From contig CALLLS010000044.1 in assembly GCA_938008215.1 (NCBI GenBank), forward strand, positions 1-55,229: a stretch of DNA of 55,229 nucleotides, read 5' to 3'. Position 1 is the stretch's first letter. Each line of letters begins with the position of its first letter. This DNA is from an uncultured Verrucomicrobiales bacterium (GTDB lineage: Bacteria; Verrucomicrobiota; Verrucomicrobiia; Verrucomicrobiales; Akkermansiaceae). The notes under the pieces were generated by a model that had not been told where the DNA came from, made no database searches, and saw only the letters and a program-made list of their open reading frames with translations. Below, piece by piece: positions 45,713-55,025 of this stretch. The position numbers and the translations under genes were made by a program.

Positions 45713-46060
45713 ATGGACGAAAAATCAATATTTGAAAAAGTTAGAGATCGTGAAATCCCTGCAGATATCATTTATGAAGATGAATTATGTATTTGCTTTA
45801 ACGATATCGCCCCCCAAGCACCGATGCATGCTCTATTAGTGCCAAAAAAACGAATTCAACGTATAGGATTAGCAAGCACCTCTGACTCTGAAATATTAGG
45901 TCATATGATGATTAAGATTCCTGAAATCACAGAATTTCTAGGAATCGCAAAATCTGGCTATCGATTAGTTATAAATAATGGAGAAGATGGCGGAGAAACT
46001 GTGCCGCATCTACATATTCATATCCTTGGAGGTAGACCACTTCTCTGGCCTCCAGGTTAA
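45713..46060 (+). CDS. HIT-family (HINT-like) nucleotide hydrolase
   Basis: Purine nucleoside phosphoramidase-like protein of 115 residues. The histidine triad is HLHIH (99-103) within VPHLHIHILGG, and the N-terminal IFEKVRDREIPADIIYED is typical of HINT1-like members. Hydrolyses AMP-linked amines in known cases. It follows the ATP-cone-like gene by 25 bp and may share its transcript with nrdR. Confidence 0.96.
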   Translation: MDEKSIFEKVRDREIPADIIYEDELCICFNDIAPQAPMHALLVPKKRIQRIGLASTSDSEILGHMMIKIPEITEFLGIAKSGYRLVINNGEDGGETVPHLHIHILGGRPLLWPPG

Positions 46061-46151
46061 GGGCATCGTTTCAATAATTCTAAATATTGATTACGAAGAT
46101 AAATTCGTTGCGATAGAGCGACTTTATTGTATTAGCTGTGTGTAACTACGT

Positions 46152-47930
46152 ATGAATTCATTTTCCATTTTCCTTCACCAATTCTCTCGAACTTTCCCCC
46201 TCCTAATTGTATTTTTATTAGGAAATATAAACTCTGGTTATTCTGCTGATGTAAAGCCTGCTTACTCCAAGTATGAGAATCCAGAATTAAACCTTTCTTA
46301 TGATCAATACGCTAAGTTCCCGTCCCCACTCACTAAGTATGAAAAAATAGAAGGCTCTATAGGAGAGAAACTAAAATCTCGGACAAAGGGGAAACTGGGG
46401 GCTTTTAATGTTGTGGCTTCTATCATCTTTTTATTAGCGATCATCCATACCTTCCTTGCGGGAATCTTCACGGAAATGGCCTATAAGGAAAAGAAAAAGC
46501 ATAAGGAACTGATTGAAAAAGAAGGTAGGCGGGCTGTTGACAAACCTGAGGATAATGCAAGAGATGATCAGTCGTTCAATTATCACCTTTTTCACTTTTT
46601 AGGAGAGGTAGAAGCTGTTTTTGGTATCTGGGTCGTAGCATTAGCTGGAGCGGTTTTATACTTCTTTGGCTTTCAGCAAGGAGATGTCATGGAAGGAGTA
46701 AAACAACTTCAACTCTATCTCGGCAAAGATGTAAACTTCACTGAACCTCTATTCGTTATTGTAATCATGGGAATAGCCGCGACACGACCTGTCGTTCGTT
46801 TTGCGGAAAATCTGGTTAATAAAATAGCGGGGCTCTTTGGCGGAAGTGATGCCGCGTGGTGGTTTGCGGCTCTTACCGTCACCCCCATTCTAGGATCTTT
46901 TATCACAGAGCCGGCCGCGATGACCATCGCAGCTATGCTTTTAGCTAAAAAGTTTTTTGAAAAGCGCCCGTCACCAAAATTCGCATATGCTACACTAGGG
47001 CTTCTTTTTGTGAACATTTCTGTCGGAGGCACTCTCACGCACTTCGCGGCCCCTCCAGTACTTATGGTTGCTTCTAAGTGGCACTGGGGCACAGAATTTA
47101 TGATGATGAATTTTGGCTGGAAAGCCGTCATTGGTATCTTAGCTGCTAACACCCTCTATTTCTTCTATTTCAAGAAGGAGTTTAGTAACCTTGCTAAGCC
47201 TATCTTAGACTCCGCCACTTTAACTGCTCGCAAATGGGAAGAAAGGGAAAACCCTATTCCCCCAATGATTACAATTGTGCACCTTGGCTTCTTAGCTTGG
47301 ACTGTCGTGATGAGTCATTATCCAGCTCTATTCATCGGAGGGTTCCTCTTTTTTATCGGATTCACTGAAGCGACGGGACACCACCAAAATGATGTCAAAA
47401 TGCGCACTCCTTTGCTTGTAGGCTTCTTTCTTGCAGCACTCGTGATCCACGGGCGATGCCAAGCATGGTGGATTGAAGTATTGCTAACATCTATCGATAA
47501 TATCTGGATTCTTATGATTGGATCTACCGTGCTCACCGCCTTTAACGATAATGCAGCTATTACCTTCCTAGCCTCTCAAGCTCCAGGATTAAGCGACATC
47601 GCCAAATACGCGGTAGTAGCAGGAGCCGTCACAGGAGGAGGACTTACCGTTATCGCTAATGCTCCAAACCCTGCTGGACAGTCCATCTTAAGTAAGTACT
47701 TCAACGGTAGAGTCTCCCCAGCTAAACTCGCTCTCGCTGCAATAATTCCAACTATGATTATGGGAGCGGCCTTTATGCTTCTGCCATCAAAAGGAATGTA
47801 TAGTGGTGTCCTTCATCACAATGACGAAACTGGTAAGATGCATACTCAGCATGTGATAGGAAGCGAATCTAAAATTGAGGTCGCAAAACACGGAATATTA
47901 ATTTTGAGTGATTTCACACATGAAAATTAG
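46152..47930 (+). CDS. Putative Na+/H+ antiporter (large, ion-transporter superfamily)
   Basis: Polytopic inner-membrane protein of 592 residues. It has an N-terminal signal-like helix and a periplasmic segment (about 30-75), then a membrane helix and a charged cytosolic stretch. About ten hydrophobic segments follow, with the re-entrant motifs expected of this group: TPILGSFITEPAAMTIAAM (about 242-260) and LTAFNDNAAITFLASQAPG (about 460-478). The sequence resembles the family annotated as putative Na+/H+ antiporter (Na_H_antiport_3 type); transport has been assigned mostly by similarity. riboflavin synthase starts 6 bp after its stop. Confidence 0.8.
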   Translation: MNSFSIFLHQFSRTFPLLIVFLLGNINSGYSADVKPAYSKYENPELNLSYDQYAKFPSPLTKYEKIEGSIGEKLKSRTKGKLGAFNVVASIIFLLAIIHTFLAGIFTEMAYKEKKKHKELIEKEGRRAVDKPEDNARDDQSFNYHLFHFLGEVEAVFGIWVVALAGAVLYFFGFQQGDVMEGVKQLQLYLGKDVNFTEPLFVIVIMGIAATRPVVRFAENLVNKIAGLFGGSDAAWWFAALTVTPILGSFITEPAAMTIAAMLLAKKFFEKRPSPKFAYATLGLLFVNISVGGTLTHFAAPPVLMVASKWHWGTEFMMMNFGWKAVIGILAANTLYFFYFKKEFSNLAKPILDSATLTARKWEERENPIPPMITIVHLGFLAWTVVMSHYPALFIGGFLFFIGFTEATGHHQNDVKMRTPLLVGFFLAALVIHGRCQAWWIEVLLTSIDNIWILMIGSTVLTAFNDNAAITFLASQAPGLSDIAKYAVVAGAVTGGGLTVIANAPNPAGQSILSKYFNGRVSPAKLALAAIIPTMIMGAAFMLLPSKGMYSGVLHHNDETGKMHTQHVIGSESKIEVAKHGILILSDFTHEN

Positions 47931-47936
47931 GTGATA

Positions 47937-48527
47937 ATGTTTACTGGCCTTATAGAATGCATCGGGGAAGTGCTGTCACTTGAAGACAGAGGTGAGCAAG
48001 CCCGCCTTGTAGTGTCTGCTCCCTTTTCTACCGAAGTGAAACTTGGGGATTCAGTCGCGGTCAATGGTTGCTGCCTCACAGTAGCTGAATTTAATTCAAC
48101 AACGCTTTCTTTCGATCTTTTAAAACAAACCCTGAAGGTCACATCTCTCTGTGAGCTTAAAAAAGGATCTCTTGTTAATTTAGAACGCGCCTTGGCTGTA
48201 GGTGATCGACTTGGCGGACACTTCGTCCAAGGACATGTCGATTCTGTAGGTAAGGTGATTACCCTTTTAAGAGATGGGCAAGATCATCAATATAAAATTT
48301 CCCTCCCATTAGAGATTCACAAATATTGTATTGATAAAGGTGCTCTCTGTATAGACGGCATCTCTCTTACCATTGCCGAGCTTGGCAAAAATACTGCCAC
48401 ATTTTGGATCACTCCTCACACATTTACATCCACCAATTTACGAGATAAAATAGAGGGCGACACGGTAAATCTAGAGGCCGACCTCCTAGCTAAGTATGTA
48501 GAAAAGTTACAACTCTCTCACTCTTAG
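47937..48527 (+). CDS. ribE: Riboflavin synthase alpha chain
   Basis: Dismutates two 6,7-dimethyl-8-ribityllumazine into riboflavin. Two homologous barrels are present: the first starts MFTGLIECIGEV and contains NGCCLTV, the second repeats as GDRLGGHFVQGHVDSVGKV and IDGISLTI. The start is placed at ATG 47937 because MFTGLIE is the family N-terminus; a GTG two codons earlier (47931) is in frame. 196 residues. Other riboflavin genes are not adjacent. Confidence 0.97.
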   Translation: MFTGLIECIGEVLSLEDRGEQARLVVSAPFSTEVKLGDSVAVNGCCLTVAEFNSTTLSFDLLKQTLKVTSLCELKKGSLVNLERALAVGDRLGGHFVQGHVDSVGKVITLLRDGQDHQYKISLPLEIHKYCIDKGALCIDGISLTIAELGKNTATFWITPHTFTSTNLRDKIEGDTVNLEADLLAKYVEKLQLSHS

Positions 48528-48532
48528 CTCGC

Positions 48533-49408
48533 CTAGGACAAAGAAAGTTTGCTCGTGCGCTGTCTACGATTAATAAAAGCTAACAATGAAAGCGATAATA
48601 AAGCGGCTGAAGATGGCTCAGGAATTTTCAAGGCGAACTGATCAATGTAGCCATTAATTTCGCTGGTGTATCTTCCTGTGTGAGAAACATAACTCGCTGT
48701 AGGCTCTCCAGTAATTGGGTTTGTGTTGATGTAAGAGTTTACTCCCAGTAGCGTTAAATCACCACTCCCGTCATCATAGAATAATGGTGCTCCTGAATCC
48801 CCAGTTTGTAAGGCTGATTCGTAAGGCGTGTAATTGAAGGGTGGGAACGCGTTGTCATAATCTAGCTCTATATAATCACCAACACCTAAACCTGCATTGT
48901 CCTGTTGGATCAAAAAGCTACTAACTAAGTTTGTGCCGTATGCTTGGTCAAAAGTAGCCGCATTTGTTTCAGGTGAACGCCCTGTCATAAATACACCAGT
49001 GCCAGAAAGGTAATTACTGGTTGGTGTTGTCATATCGTAAGAAAAAATATTGGTAGTGGCGGGAGCGGGCTCCGTTAAGCATGCCACCCATAGATCAGTC
49101 CCTGATATTCTAAACGTATTAGCTGAATCAATTGTTCTCGTGAATGAGTCAGCGGTACTATTGGATGAGCTAAACGTTATGTTTCCTGAAGGAGCGAAAT
49201 GATTCGCAGAAATAACGGTATTAGGACTAATTAGGGTTGCCCATCGACCATTGGAAGCCTGACCGACGCCCGATAGGTCATATGCATCTAGAATGAAATT
49301 AGAATCATTTGTATATCTATCGTTCTCAGCGGCAGTATAATTATCAATAATAATATCTGCATTTGCACTTAAACTAAAAATTACAAATAACAGGGGTAAA
49401 TTCTTCAT
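48533..49408 (-). CDS. Secreted trypsin-like serine protease with PEP-CTERM tail
   Basis: The 291 residues begin with a signal peptide (about 1-17). They show a chymotrypsin-type catalytic triad pattern: His70 in VISANHF, Asp105 in SGTDLWVA, and Ser205 in TGDSGAPLF. The C-terminus has the PEP-CTERM sorting signal: PEP at 263-265, a hydrophobic helix, then RRQR. Such tails are removed by exosortase, tethering or releasing proteins in exopolysaccharide-producing Gram-negatives. Whether it is active is not known; no Asp-specific pocket can be read. It converges with ribE, 5 bp apart. Confidence 0.8.
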   Translation of the reverse strand: MKNLPLLFVIFSLSANADIIIDNYTAAENDRYTNDSNFILDAYDLSGVGQASNGRWATLISPNTVISANHFAPSGNITFSSSNSTADSFTRTIDSANTFRISGTDLWVACLTEPAPATTNIFSYDMTTPTSNYLSGTGVFMTGRSPETNAATFDQAYGTNLVSSFLIQQDNAGLGVGDYIELDYDNAFPPFNYTPYESALQTGDSGAPLFYDDGSGDLTLLGVNSYINTNPITGEPTASYVSHTGRYTSEINGYIDQFALKIPEPSSAALLSLSLLAFINRRQRTSKLSLS

Positions 49409-49500
49409 ATTTATATTGGTAGCACTTGGACTGTGTTTCTCAAGAAATTAATTGTTGGAGTGAAAATAATTGGAAACTTTTGATACAAAAGAGCTTTGCA

Positions 49501-50679
49501 TCAAAATATTAATTCCACGCCTTTTGACCTCCATGCTTTATTAATAATAGCTTCAAGCTCTTTGAAAGATCTCCCATTAAGTAAAACGTTCAACGCCTCC
49601 TCTCCTTTCTTGCCGGCCTTCAATGCCTTAAGGAATGCTTGTAAATTTTGGGCTTCGTCCTCGCGCTTTAAATCACAAAAATAGGCAACAAGTAATGCCG
49701 CAACCCCATACTTTTCCCCTACCATAATTGTGCGGAATTCATCATAGGACTGTAGCATAAACTCCTTTAAAGCGCCCACTTCTATACGTCTTCCTAAGTT
49801 CCGCCCACCATCTCCGTATTTTCCATAAGCGACTACATATGGCTCTATGTAAAAAAGCGCTTTAGACTGCATATATATACCTGAACGATAAGGGGTGTGT
49901 GCGATGTATTCAGCTATCCCCTCCGTAAACCAGCCCAGAGCACCATGATTAAAGTATGGGCTATCAGTCAAGCTGTGAACGATCTCATGAGATAGCGTGC
50001 TATTACTCCCGTTATAATCGATTGTGTAGCGAGAACCGACCTTCTTAACCCCCACGCTTGTAAGAGGCACAAGGACTACATCCTTACTTCCTAAATACAC
50101 TCCTGCGCTACCTGGTAACCCTCCACTTAATTGATATTCTTTTTCAGTTTCCACTAAGACTATCTTATGGCGTTCCTTTTCCTGCGTTCTTGAAAATGAG
50201 AGAGGAATCTTTTCAAGGTAACGATGAGTGGTTTCAAAATACCAAGCAAATTTTTTAACAAGAGAGCGAGAAAGCTGAACACTGCTCTGAAAGGAGAAAT
50301 GAGGACTAAGATAAATAAAAGCCCCGTCTTTTGATGCTTCCCTGTCTTCAATTATTTCAAAATCACTTTGTGACACTCTGACATTCGTAGGCCAAGGCGT
50401 ATCCCAATTTTGCCACCCTACCCCTTCTTGCTCTCTACTTATTTTGCCTGCCTTTCCATTCTTAACGTTTTGCTCTAGAGACTTCGCTCGCAAAAAATTC
50501 TGATCTGCCTCAGATAGTTGAAAAAACTTTAAGTTTAGGGTCTTACCCTCTGGCGTCTTCAGCGCAATCTTTTCTCCAATAAGTGAAATCAAGTCCGCCT
50601 CAACGGTAGAACCTGATGAACTTGTCCAAGTCCTTGCTTCGCAAAGTTGAAGAATGAAAAAAATAATAAGATAACGCAT
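49501..50679 (-). CDS. Secreted zinc metalloprotease with SHD1-like N-terminus
   Basis: The 392 residues start with a short signal peptide (about 1-15). Residues 16-63 (RTWTSSSGSTVEADLISL, then LPLS-like NLKFFQLSEADQNFL) resemble the SHD1 domain frequent in planctomycete and verrucomicrobial secreted proteins. The rest is a gluzincin-type peptidase: HEIVH at 231-235 and the third-ligand region WFTEGIAEY (250-258, Glu253 or Glu257). Substrate unknown. It lies 67 bp downstream of a degenerate relative. Confidence 0.82.
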   Translation of the reverse strand: MRYLIIFFILQLCEARTWTSSSGSTVEADLISLIGEKIALKTPEGKTLNLKFFQLSEADQNFLRAKSLEQNVKNGKAGKISREQEGVGWQNWDTPWPTNVRVSQSDFEIIEDREASKDGAFIYLSPHFSFQSSVQLSRSLVKKFAWYFETTHRYLEKIPLSFSRTQEKERHKIVLVETEKEYQLSGGLPGSAGVYLGSKDVVLVPLTSVGVKKVGSRYTIDYNGSNSTLSHEIVHSLTDSPYFNHGALGWFTEGIAEYIAHTPYRSGIYMQSKALFYIEPYVVAYGKYGDGGRNLGRRIEVGALKEFMLQSYDEFRTIMVGEKYGVAALLVAYFCDLKREDEAQNLQAFLKALKAGKKGEEALNVLLNGRSFKELEAIINKAWRSKGVELIF

Positions 50680-50746
50680 AGGTATTTTTTTATATTAGAG
50701 ACTACATAAACAGTAACTCTGGTTGAATTTTGACAACTAAAACTCA

Positions 50747-52141
50747 TTACTTCTTATAGAGTTTCTCTATATCATCTAAATATTTGGCAATATGTCCGCC
50801 ATCGCTAGATGAACTATTTTCAAGGTCTTTTTTAAGCTTTAAGTATTCATCAAAATCTCCTTCAGAGCTGTCACCTGTTTCTAACTCATACCAATTAAGA
50901 TAATCAGTAGTTCTCTTTCCTAACTCTAGAAAAATTCCACGCTCAAACTCTAGGCGAGAAAGCATCTCAGCCGCACTCAGCTCCTCCTCATCAGATGTGG
51001 TAAAGAAGCTCCAGAATGGCTTCTTTCTTTTCTTTTTTCCTATCACACGCACGAGTGACTGTTGGTAACCTCCAATGAGGGGACGGTATGGGGGGAATGC
51101 CTTAGTCTGCAAAAGGCTTAAATTATTCATGACTTCTATAAGTCTAGGATTTCTTACTAAGTTACCATGCTTCTTCATTTCAGAATAACTATCAGGTGAA
51201 TATCCATATGTTTCGCCATCAGCACCTGTAATACGAATATCCAATATTCTTGCAAGCTCTCGCTCTGTTTCAGAAATCGTATAGAGTTTATCCGCTGTTC
51301 TCTCAGACATAATGAGTAATTGTAATGACCACCATTTGGAAAGGCTCGTCTTAGATAGCGTCATATCTGGAAAATGCTTGCTAATGAGCTGTCTCTGTTC
51401 GCCACCGTATGTAGGTGCTTCCTTAATCAGTGATAATAACCCTTCCTTTCCTTGAGGTTGATTCAGCAGTGCCATCACTAGCACTCCGCTTGAGACTTGA
51501 AAAATTTGATCTGTTTCTCCGTTTTCATCATCCGCATCCACACTAAGTAGTTCTTCAATGGAATAAACTGCTTTCTGTCGAAAGAGGCGTGCGTAGAGAG
51601 CTGGTTCATTTGTATTCGTCTTCCATTTAATCGCTTCTCTAACTCCCTTCGTTACCCAAGGTGCGATCTTAAGACTTAATTCATCATCTGAGCTAGGAGT
51701 GAACTCTTTCATCCCTATTTCATAGAGAAAAAGCTCCGTTAAAGCTTCCCTTAGATTCTCTTCACTTATTCCCTTGGATAAGTGAACGTCTAAGGTGAGC
51801 TTATACTCTCCAGCCAGCTCTGAAAAACCCTTTTTTATCAGTAAAGCTGGGGCACTTCCTCCTTCTTCTCCATATAAGGAGACCTCTACCACATGCTCTT
51901 GTGTATTCCCATATAGCCCAAATAATGCATAAAGATCCTTCTTCACATCTATCATTAAACTCAGGATACGAGAGCGAATTTCATTATCATCACCCATTAC
52001 TACCAGAAGATCAGAAGCGTCTGTTGACGTTTTAGGAAGAACTTTAGATCGAGACTCAGGTGATAGAATCTGGGCTTCTTGGGAGAATAAGACTCCAGAA
52101 AATGTGATGGAAATGAATAATATATGCTTCATAGACCACAT
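50747..52141 (-). CDS. Degenerate peptidase-like secreted protein
   Basis: The 464 residues have a signal peptide (cut near residue 20; Met4 at 52132 is an alternative start). The middle shows the same layout as the neighbouring metalloprotease, but without zinc ligands: where that gene has HEIVH this one reads TELFL (135-139), and where it has WFTEGIAEY this one reads WVTKGVREAI (162-171), with the ligand Glu replaced by Lys. The C-terminal half (about 190-464) is helical and charged and not recognised. It is probably a non-catalytic binding relative; the alignment is by eye. Confidence 0.6.
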   Translation of the reverse strand: MWSMKHILFISITFSGVLFSQEAQILSPESRSKVLPKTSTDASDLLVVMGDDNEIRSRILSLMIDVKKDLYALFGLYGNTQEHVVEVSLYGEEGGSAPALLIKKGFSELAGEYKLTLDVHLSKGISEENLREALTELFLYEIGMKEFTPSSDDELSLKIAPWVTKGVREAIKWKTNTNEPALYARLFRQKAVYSIEELLSVDADDENGETDQIFQVSSGVLVMALLNQPQGKEGLLSLIKEAPTYGGEQRQLISKHFPDMTLSKTSLSKWWSLQLLIMSERTADKLYTISETERELARILDIRITGADGETYGYSPDSYSEMKKHGNLVRNPRLIEVMNNLSLLQTKAFPPYRPLIGGYQQSLVRVIGKKKRKKPFWSFFTTSDEEELSAAEMLSRLEFERGIFLELGKRTTDYLNWYELETGDSSEGDFDEYLKLKKDLENSSSSDGGHIAKYLDDIEKLYKK

Positions 52142-52150
52142 AAGAAAGCA

Positions 52151-52753
52151 CTAGCTCCTTCTCGCTGGATTAATAATAAGCTCATTTTCCCTTAGCTCAA
52201 AGGTTCCAATATATGGAAGGACTTCATTAAGGTTTTCTCTAACCGATTCAGAAAAGGTATCTAGCCACGGAGACAATCTAAAGATTATATTTTTAGGTAA
52301 CTTGAGCTTCCCAAGGAGTCCCCCTTCAGGAGTTAACGTAGTCGTCACTCTCCCTCTGGAACTTTCTCCTGAAAACACTTTTTGGGTGAGTTCTATTTGG
52401 TTTATTCTACCGTATATTTCCCTCTCTAGGCAAAGTGAAAACTCATCAGGGTTCAGATTAAGATAGACACCATTGACGGTAATCCACGGATTTAATGCGT
52501 AAGACTGCTGCGCCTGCATTATTCCATTAATATAGCGGTTTAAGCCTGTCTCGCTCAGCTTCACCGCATTTCCAGATGACAAGGTCTCCATCATTTTGTT
52601 TAAATAACTTTCATACTCTTTGGGAGACATTACGGGATCCAGATATCCTTCGTAGTCACCTAGACTACGGGGGCTCCACATAAGAGAGACCAACCCCATT
52701 GCGAGAAGCAAGAGGACAAGCAATAACCGATTAACGACACGTTGAAATTCCAT
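52151..52753 (-). CDS. Membrane-anchored protein of unknown function
   Basis: Not recognised. The 200 residues have one N-terminal membrane helix (about 9-26) with positive residues before it, so the body faces the periplasm. The body alternates short strands and helices (for example NPWITVNGVYLNLNPDEFSL and TTLTPEGGLLGKLKLPKNI), suggestive of a beta-rich lipid- or ligand-binding fold. No catalytic motif is seen. It precedes the degenerate peptidase gene by 9 bp, so the two probably act together. Confidence 0.65.
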   Translation of the reverse strand: MEFQRVVNRLLLVLLLLAMGLVSLMWSPRSLGDYEGYLDPVMSPKEYESYLNKMMETLSSGNAVKLSETGLNRYINGIMQAQQSYALNPWITVNGVYLNLNPDEFSLCLEREIYGRINQIELTQKVFSGESSRGRVTTTLTPEGGLLGKLKLPKNIIFRLSPWLDTFSESVRENLNEVLPYIGTFELRENELIINPARRS

Positions 52754-52859
52754 TTCTTGCCCACACTGTAGAGAATTTTACGCTAGGGATCAATAGATAA
52801 AAAATGCTCTCACTTTATTCTTTTCCCCTCGCCTTCCCTACTCTAAATCAGGATTATAT

Positions 52860-54134
52860 ATGGCAAATTCAATCGTCGTGGGACTTCAGTGGGGTGATGA
52901 GGGTAAAGGTAAAGTGGTGGACTTCCTTACAGAAGAAGCAGACGTTGTAGTCCGTGCGCAAGGCGGGAACAATGCGGGGCACACCGTGATCGCAAACGGA
53001 GAAAAATATATTCTCCACCTCATCCCGTCCGGAATCCTCTGGGGTGAGAAGCAATGCGTAATCGGAAATGGCGTCGTTTTAGACCCCATCGGTCTCGTCA
53101 CTGAGATAGAAAAACTAGAATCTCAGGGGGTGAAGATTTCCGCTGACAACCTAGCGATCTCAAACCGAGCACACGTAGTTCTTCCCTACCACAAGGAATT
53201 AGACGAAGCGCGTGAGCTGGCGCGTGGAGACAAAAAAATCGGAACGACCAAGCGAGGCATAGGTCCAACGTATGCAGATAAAGCGAATCGCAATGGACTC
53301 CGCTTGGCCGATTTACTTAATAAAGAGGTGGCACTGGAGCTTATTGCCACACGCCTCAAGGATGCGAATGAAGACTTAGCTAAATACGGACTTTCTCAAT
53401 TCACTGCTGAAGGGGTGCTAGAAAATATTGCCCCTGCCCTAGAAAGACTCAAGCCTCATATTAAAGATACCATCCCGCTTCTGCATGACGCCAGAAAAGC
53501 AGGGCAAACCATTCTCTTTGAAGGAGCGCAAGGCTTCTTCCTGGATATAGACTTCGGGACATATCCCTTCGTGACCTCCTCTAGCACCAGCTCAGGCGGG
53601 GCGGTCTCAGGATCAGGATTACCACCTCAATCCATCCAAGAAGTGATTGGGGTATGTAAGGCATATACCACACGAGTGGGTTCCGGACCTTTCATCTCAG
53701 AAAATAATGACTTTTCTGACTACATGCATAATGAATTAGGTCGTGAATTCGGCGCTACAACAGGACGTGCGCGTCGCTGTGGATGGCTGGATACCGTCCT
53801 CCTAAAATTCTCTTGCCTTATCAATGGAGTGACAAAACTCGCTATTACAAATCTTGACGGGCTTGATGAGCGCGAAACGATCGACATCTGCGTTGCTTAT
53901 GACATTGACGGAGTGCGTCACACTTACCCACCAGCGGAAAGAGATGCATGGAATCGCGCGATTCCTATTTACGAAACACTGCCAGGCTGGAAATGCTCCA
54001 CGGAGGAATGCACCACATGGGAAAGCCTGCCAGAAAACGCGAGAGCATATCTCTCACGCCTTGCTGAACTGGCGGAGACCAACATCGGCTTTGTCGGAGT
54101 GGGACCAGACCGCAAGCAGACGATTGTGGTCTAA
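52860..54134 (+). CDS. purA: Adenylosuccinate synthetase
   Basis: Joins IMP and aspartate using GTP, the first step from IMP to AMP. The 424 residues carry the N-terminal GLQWGDEGKGK (8-18) with the catalytic Asp, GNNAGHTV with the catalytic His, RGIGPTYADK, VTSSSTSSGG, and TTGRARRCGW. All key positions appear intact. Divergent from the unknown membrane-anchored gene, convergent with menA. Confidence 0.99.
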   Translation: MANSIVVGLQWGDEGKGKVVDFLTEEADVVVRAQGGNNAGHTVIANGEKYILHLIPSGILWGEKQCVIGNGVVLDPIGLVTEIEKLESQGVKISADNLAISNRAHVVLPYHKELDEARELARGDKKIGTTKRGIGPTYADKANRNGLRLADLLNKEVALELIATRLKDANEDLAKYGLSQFTAEGVLENIAPALERLKPHIKDTIPLLHDARKAGQTILFEGAQGFFLDIDFGTYPFVTSSSTSSGGAVSGSGLPPQSIQEVIGVCKAYTTRVGSGPFISENNDFSDYMHNELGREFGATTGRARRCGWLDTVLLKFSCLINGVTKLAITNLDGLDERETIDICVAYDIDGVRHTYPPAERDAWNRAIPIYETLPGWKCSTEECTTWESLPENARAYLSRLAELAETNIGFVGVGPDRKQTIVV

Positions 54135-54150
54135 TTTACGAACTTTTTTT

Positions 54151-55017
54151 TTAAAGCATCACCGCCACCTGAAAAAGAGCACCAAAGAGCACGAGTAACA
54201 TCCCTGAAAAGGCGAGGTGTTTATTGAGCTTACTAGGATCTTTACACATAATAACGGCGTTTAGAAGGATCCATGAGAGGACAATAAAGGCGATCTCTAG
54301 TCCTACTTTTAAATCCAGCCACCACCAGAGTCCTAGAATTGCTAGTGAACAATGTGCTCCTGACATAAACATGAGGCGTTTATAAAAGGATGACCCAATG
54401 CGAACGGTTAAAGTCTTTTTCCCCGTAGAAGTGTCCTCCTCCACATCTCGCAAATTATTAGTAGCGATAAGGAAACAGGAAAGACTACCCACTATTGCCC
54501 CTAAAAGTAATGCTTCATAAGACCATTCTCCTGTTTGCACAAAGTAGGTACCCACTACAGCGATAAGCCCAAAAAAAATGAAGACGAACATCTCCCCAAG
54601 ACCTAAATAAGCGAGGGGAAACTTCCCGCCCGTATATCCGTAAGCGAGGTATAAAGAAGGGATCCCAATAGCAAAAATCACCCAACCTCTCTCCATGATC
54701 AGGAAAATAGAAAGGAGGCACGCCAGTCCTAGAAAGATACCTGCCCAAGTGAAAACTGTTTTCCGTGGAACGAGCCCACTTGCCGTTACTCGCTTGGGAC
54801 CAAGGCGCATCTCTGTATCAGAACCTTTTTGAGCATCGATGGCGTCATTAAAAAGGTTCGTAGCGATCTGAATACAAATCGCCGCCCCTAATGTGCAAGC
54901 CATTAAAGTAGGAGACCATTCACCCTTCAAATGATAAGCTAAAGCGCAGCCCACCCAAACTGGCACAATAGCCGCTGGGAGAGTCTTTGGGCGCGCAGCT
55001 AAGAAGAGAGCGTTCAC
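54151..55017 (-). CDS. menA: 1,4-dihydroxy-2-naphthoate polyprenyltransferase
   Basis: Membrane prenyltransferase of the UbiA superfamily that makes demethylmenaquinone. The 288 residues contain the first Asp motif NLFNDAIDAQKGSDT (about 54-68) and the second region NNLRDVEEDTSTGKKT, among eight or nine membrane segments. The opening AARPKTLPAAIVPVWVG is typical of MenA. The start is GTG at 55017. It begins 8 bp after the end of glyA and shares its operon. Confidence 0.95.
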   Translation of the reverse strand: MNALFLAARPKTLPAAIVPVWVGCALAYHLKGEWSPTLMACTLGAAICIQIATNLFNDAIDAQKGSDTEMRLGPKRVTASGLVPRKTVFTWAGIFLGLACLLSIFLIMERGWVIFAIGIPSLYLAYGYTGGKFPLAYLGLGEMFVFIFFGLIAVVGTYFVQTGEWSYEALLLGAIVGSLSCFLIATNNLRDVEEDTSTGKKTLTVRIGSSFYKRLMFMSGAHCSLAILGLWWWLDLKVGLEIAFIVLSWILLNAVIMCKDPSKLNKHLAFSGMLLVLFGALFQVAVML

Positions 55018-55025
55018 GAAGCTAA

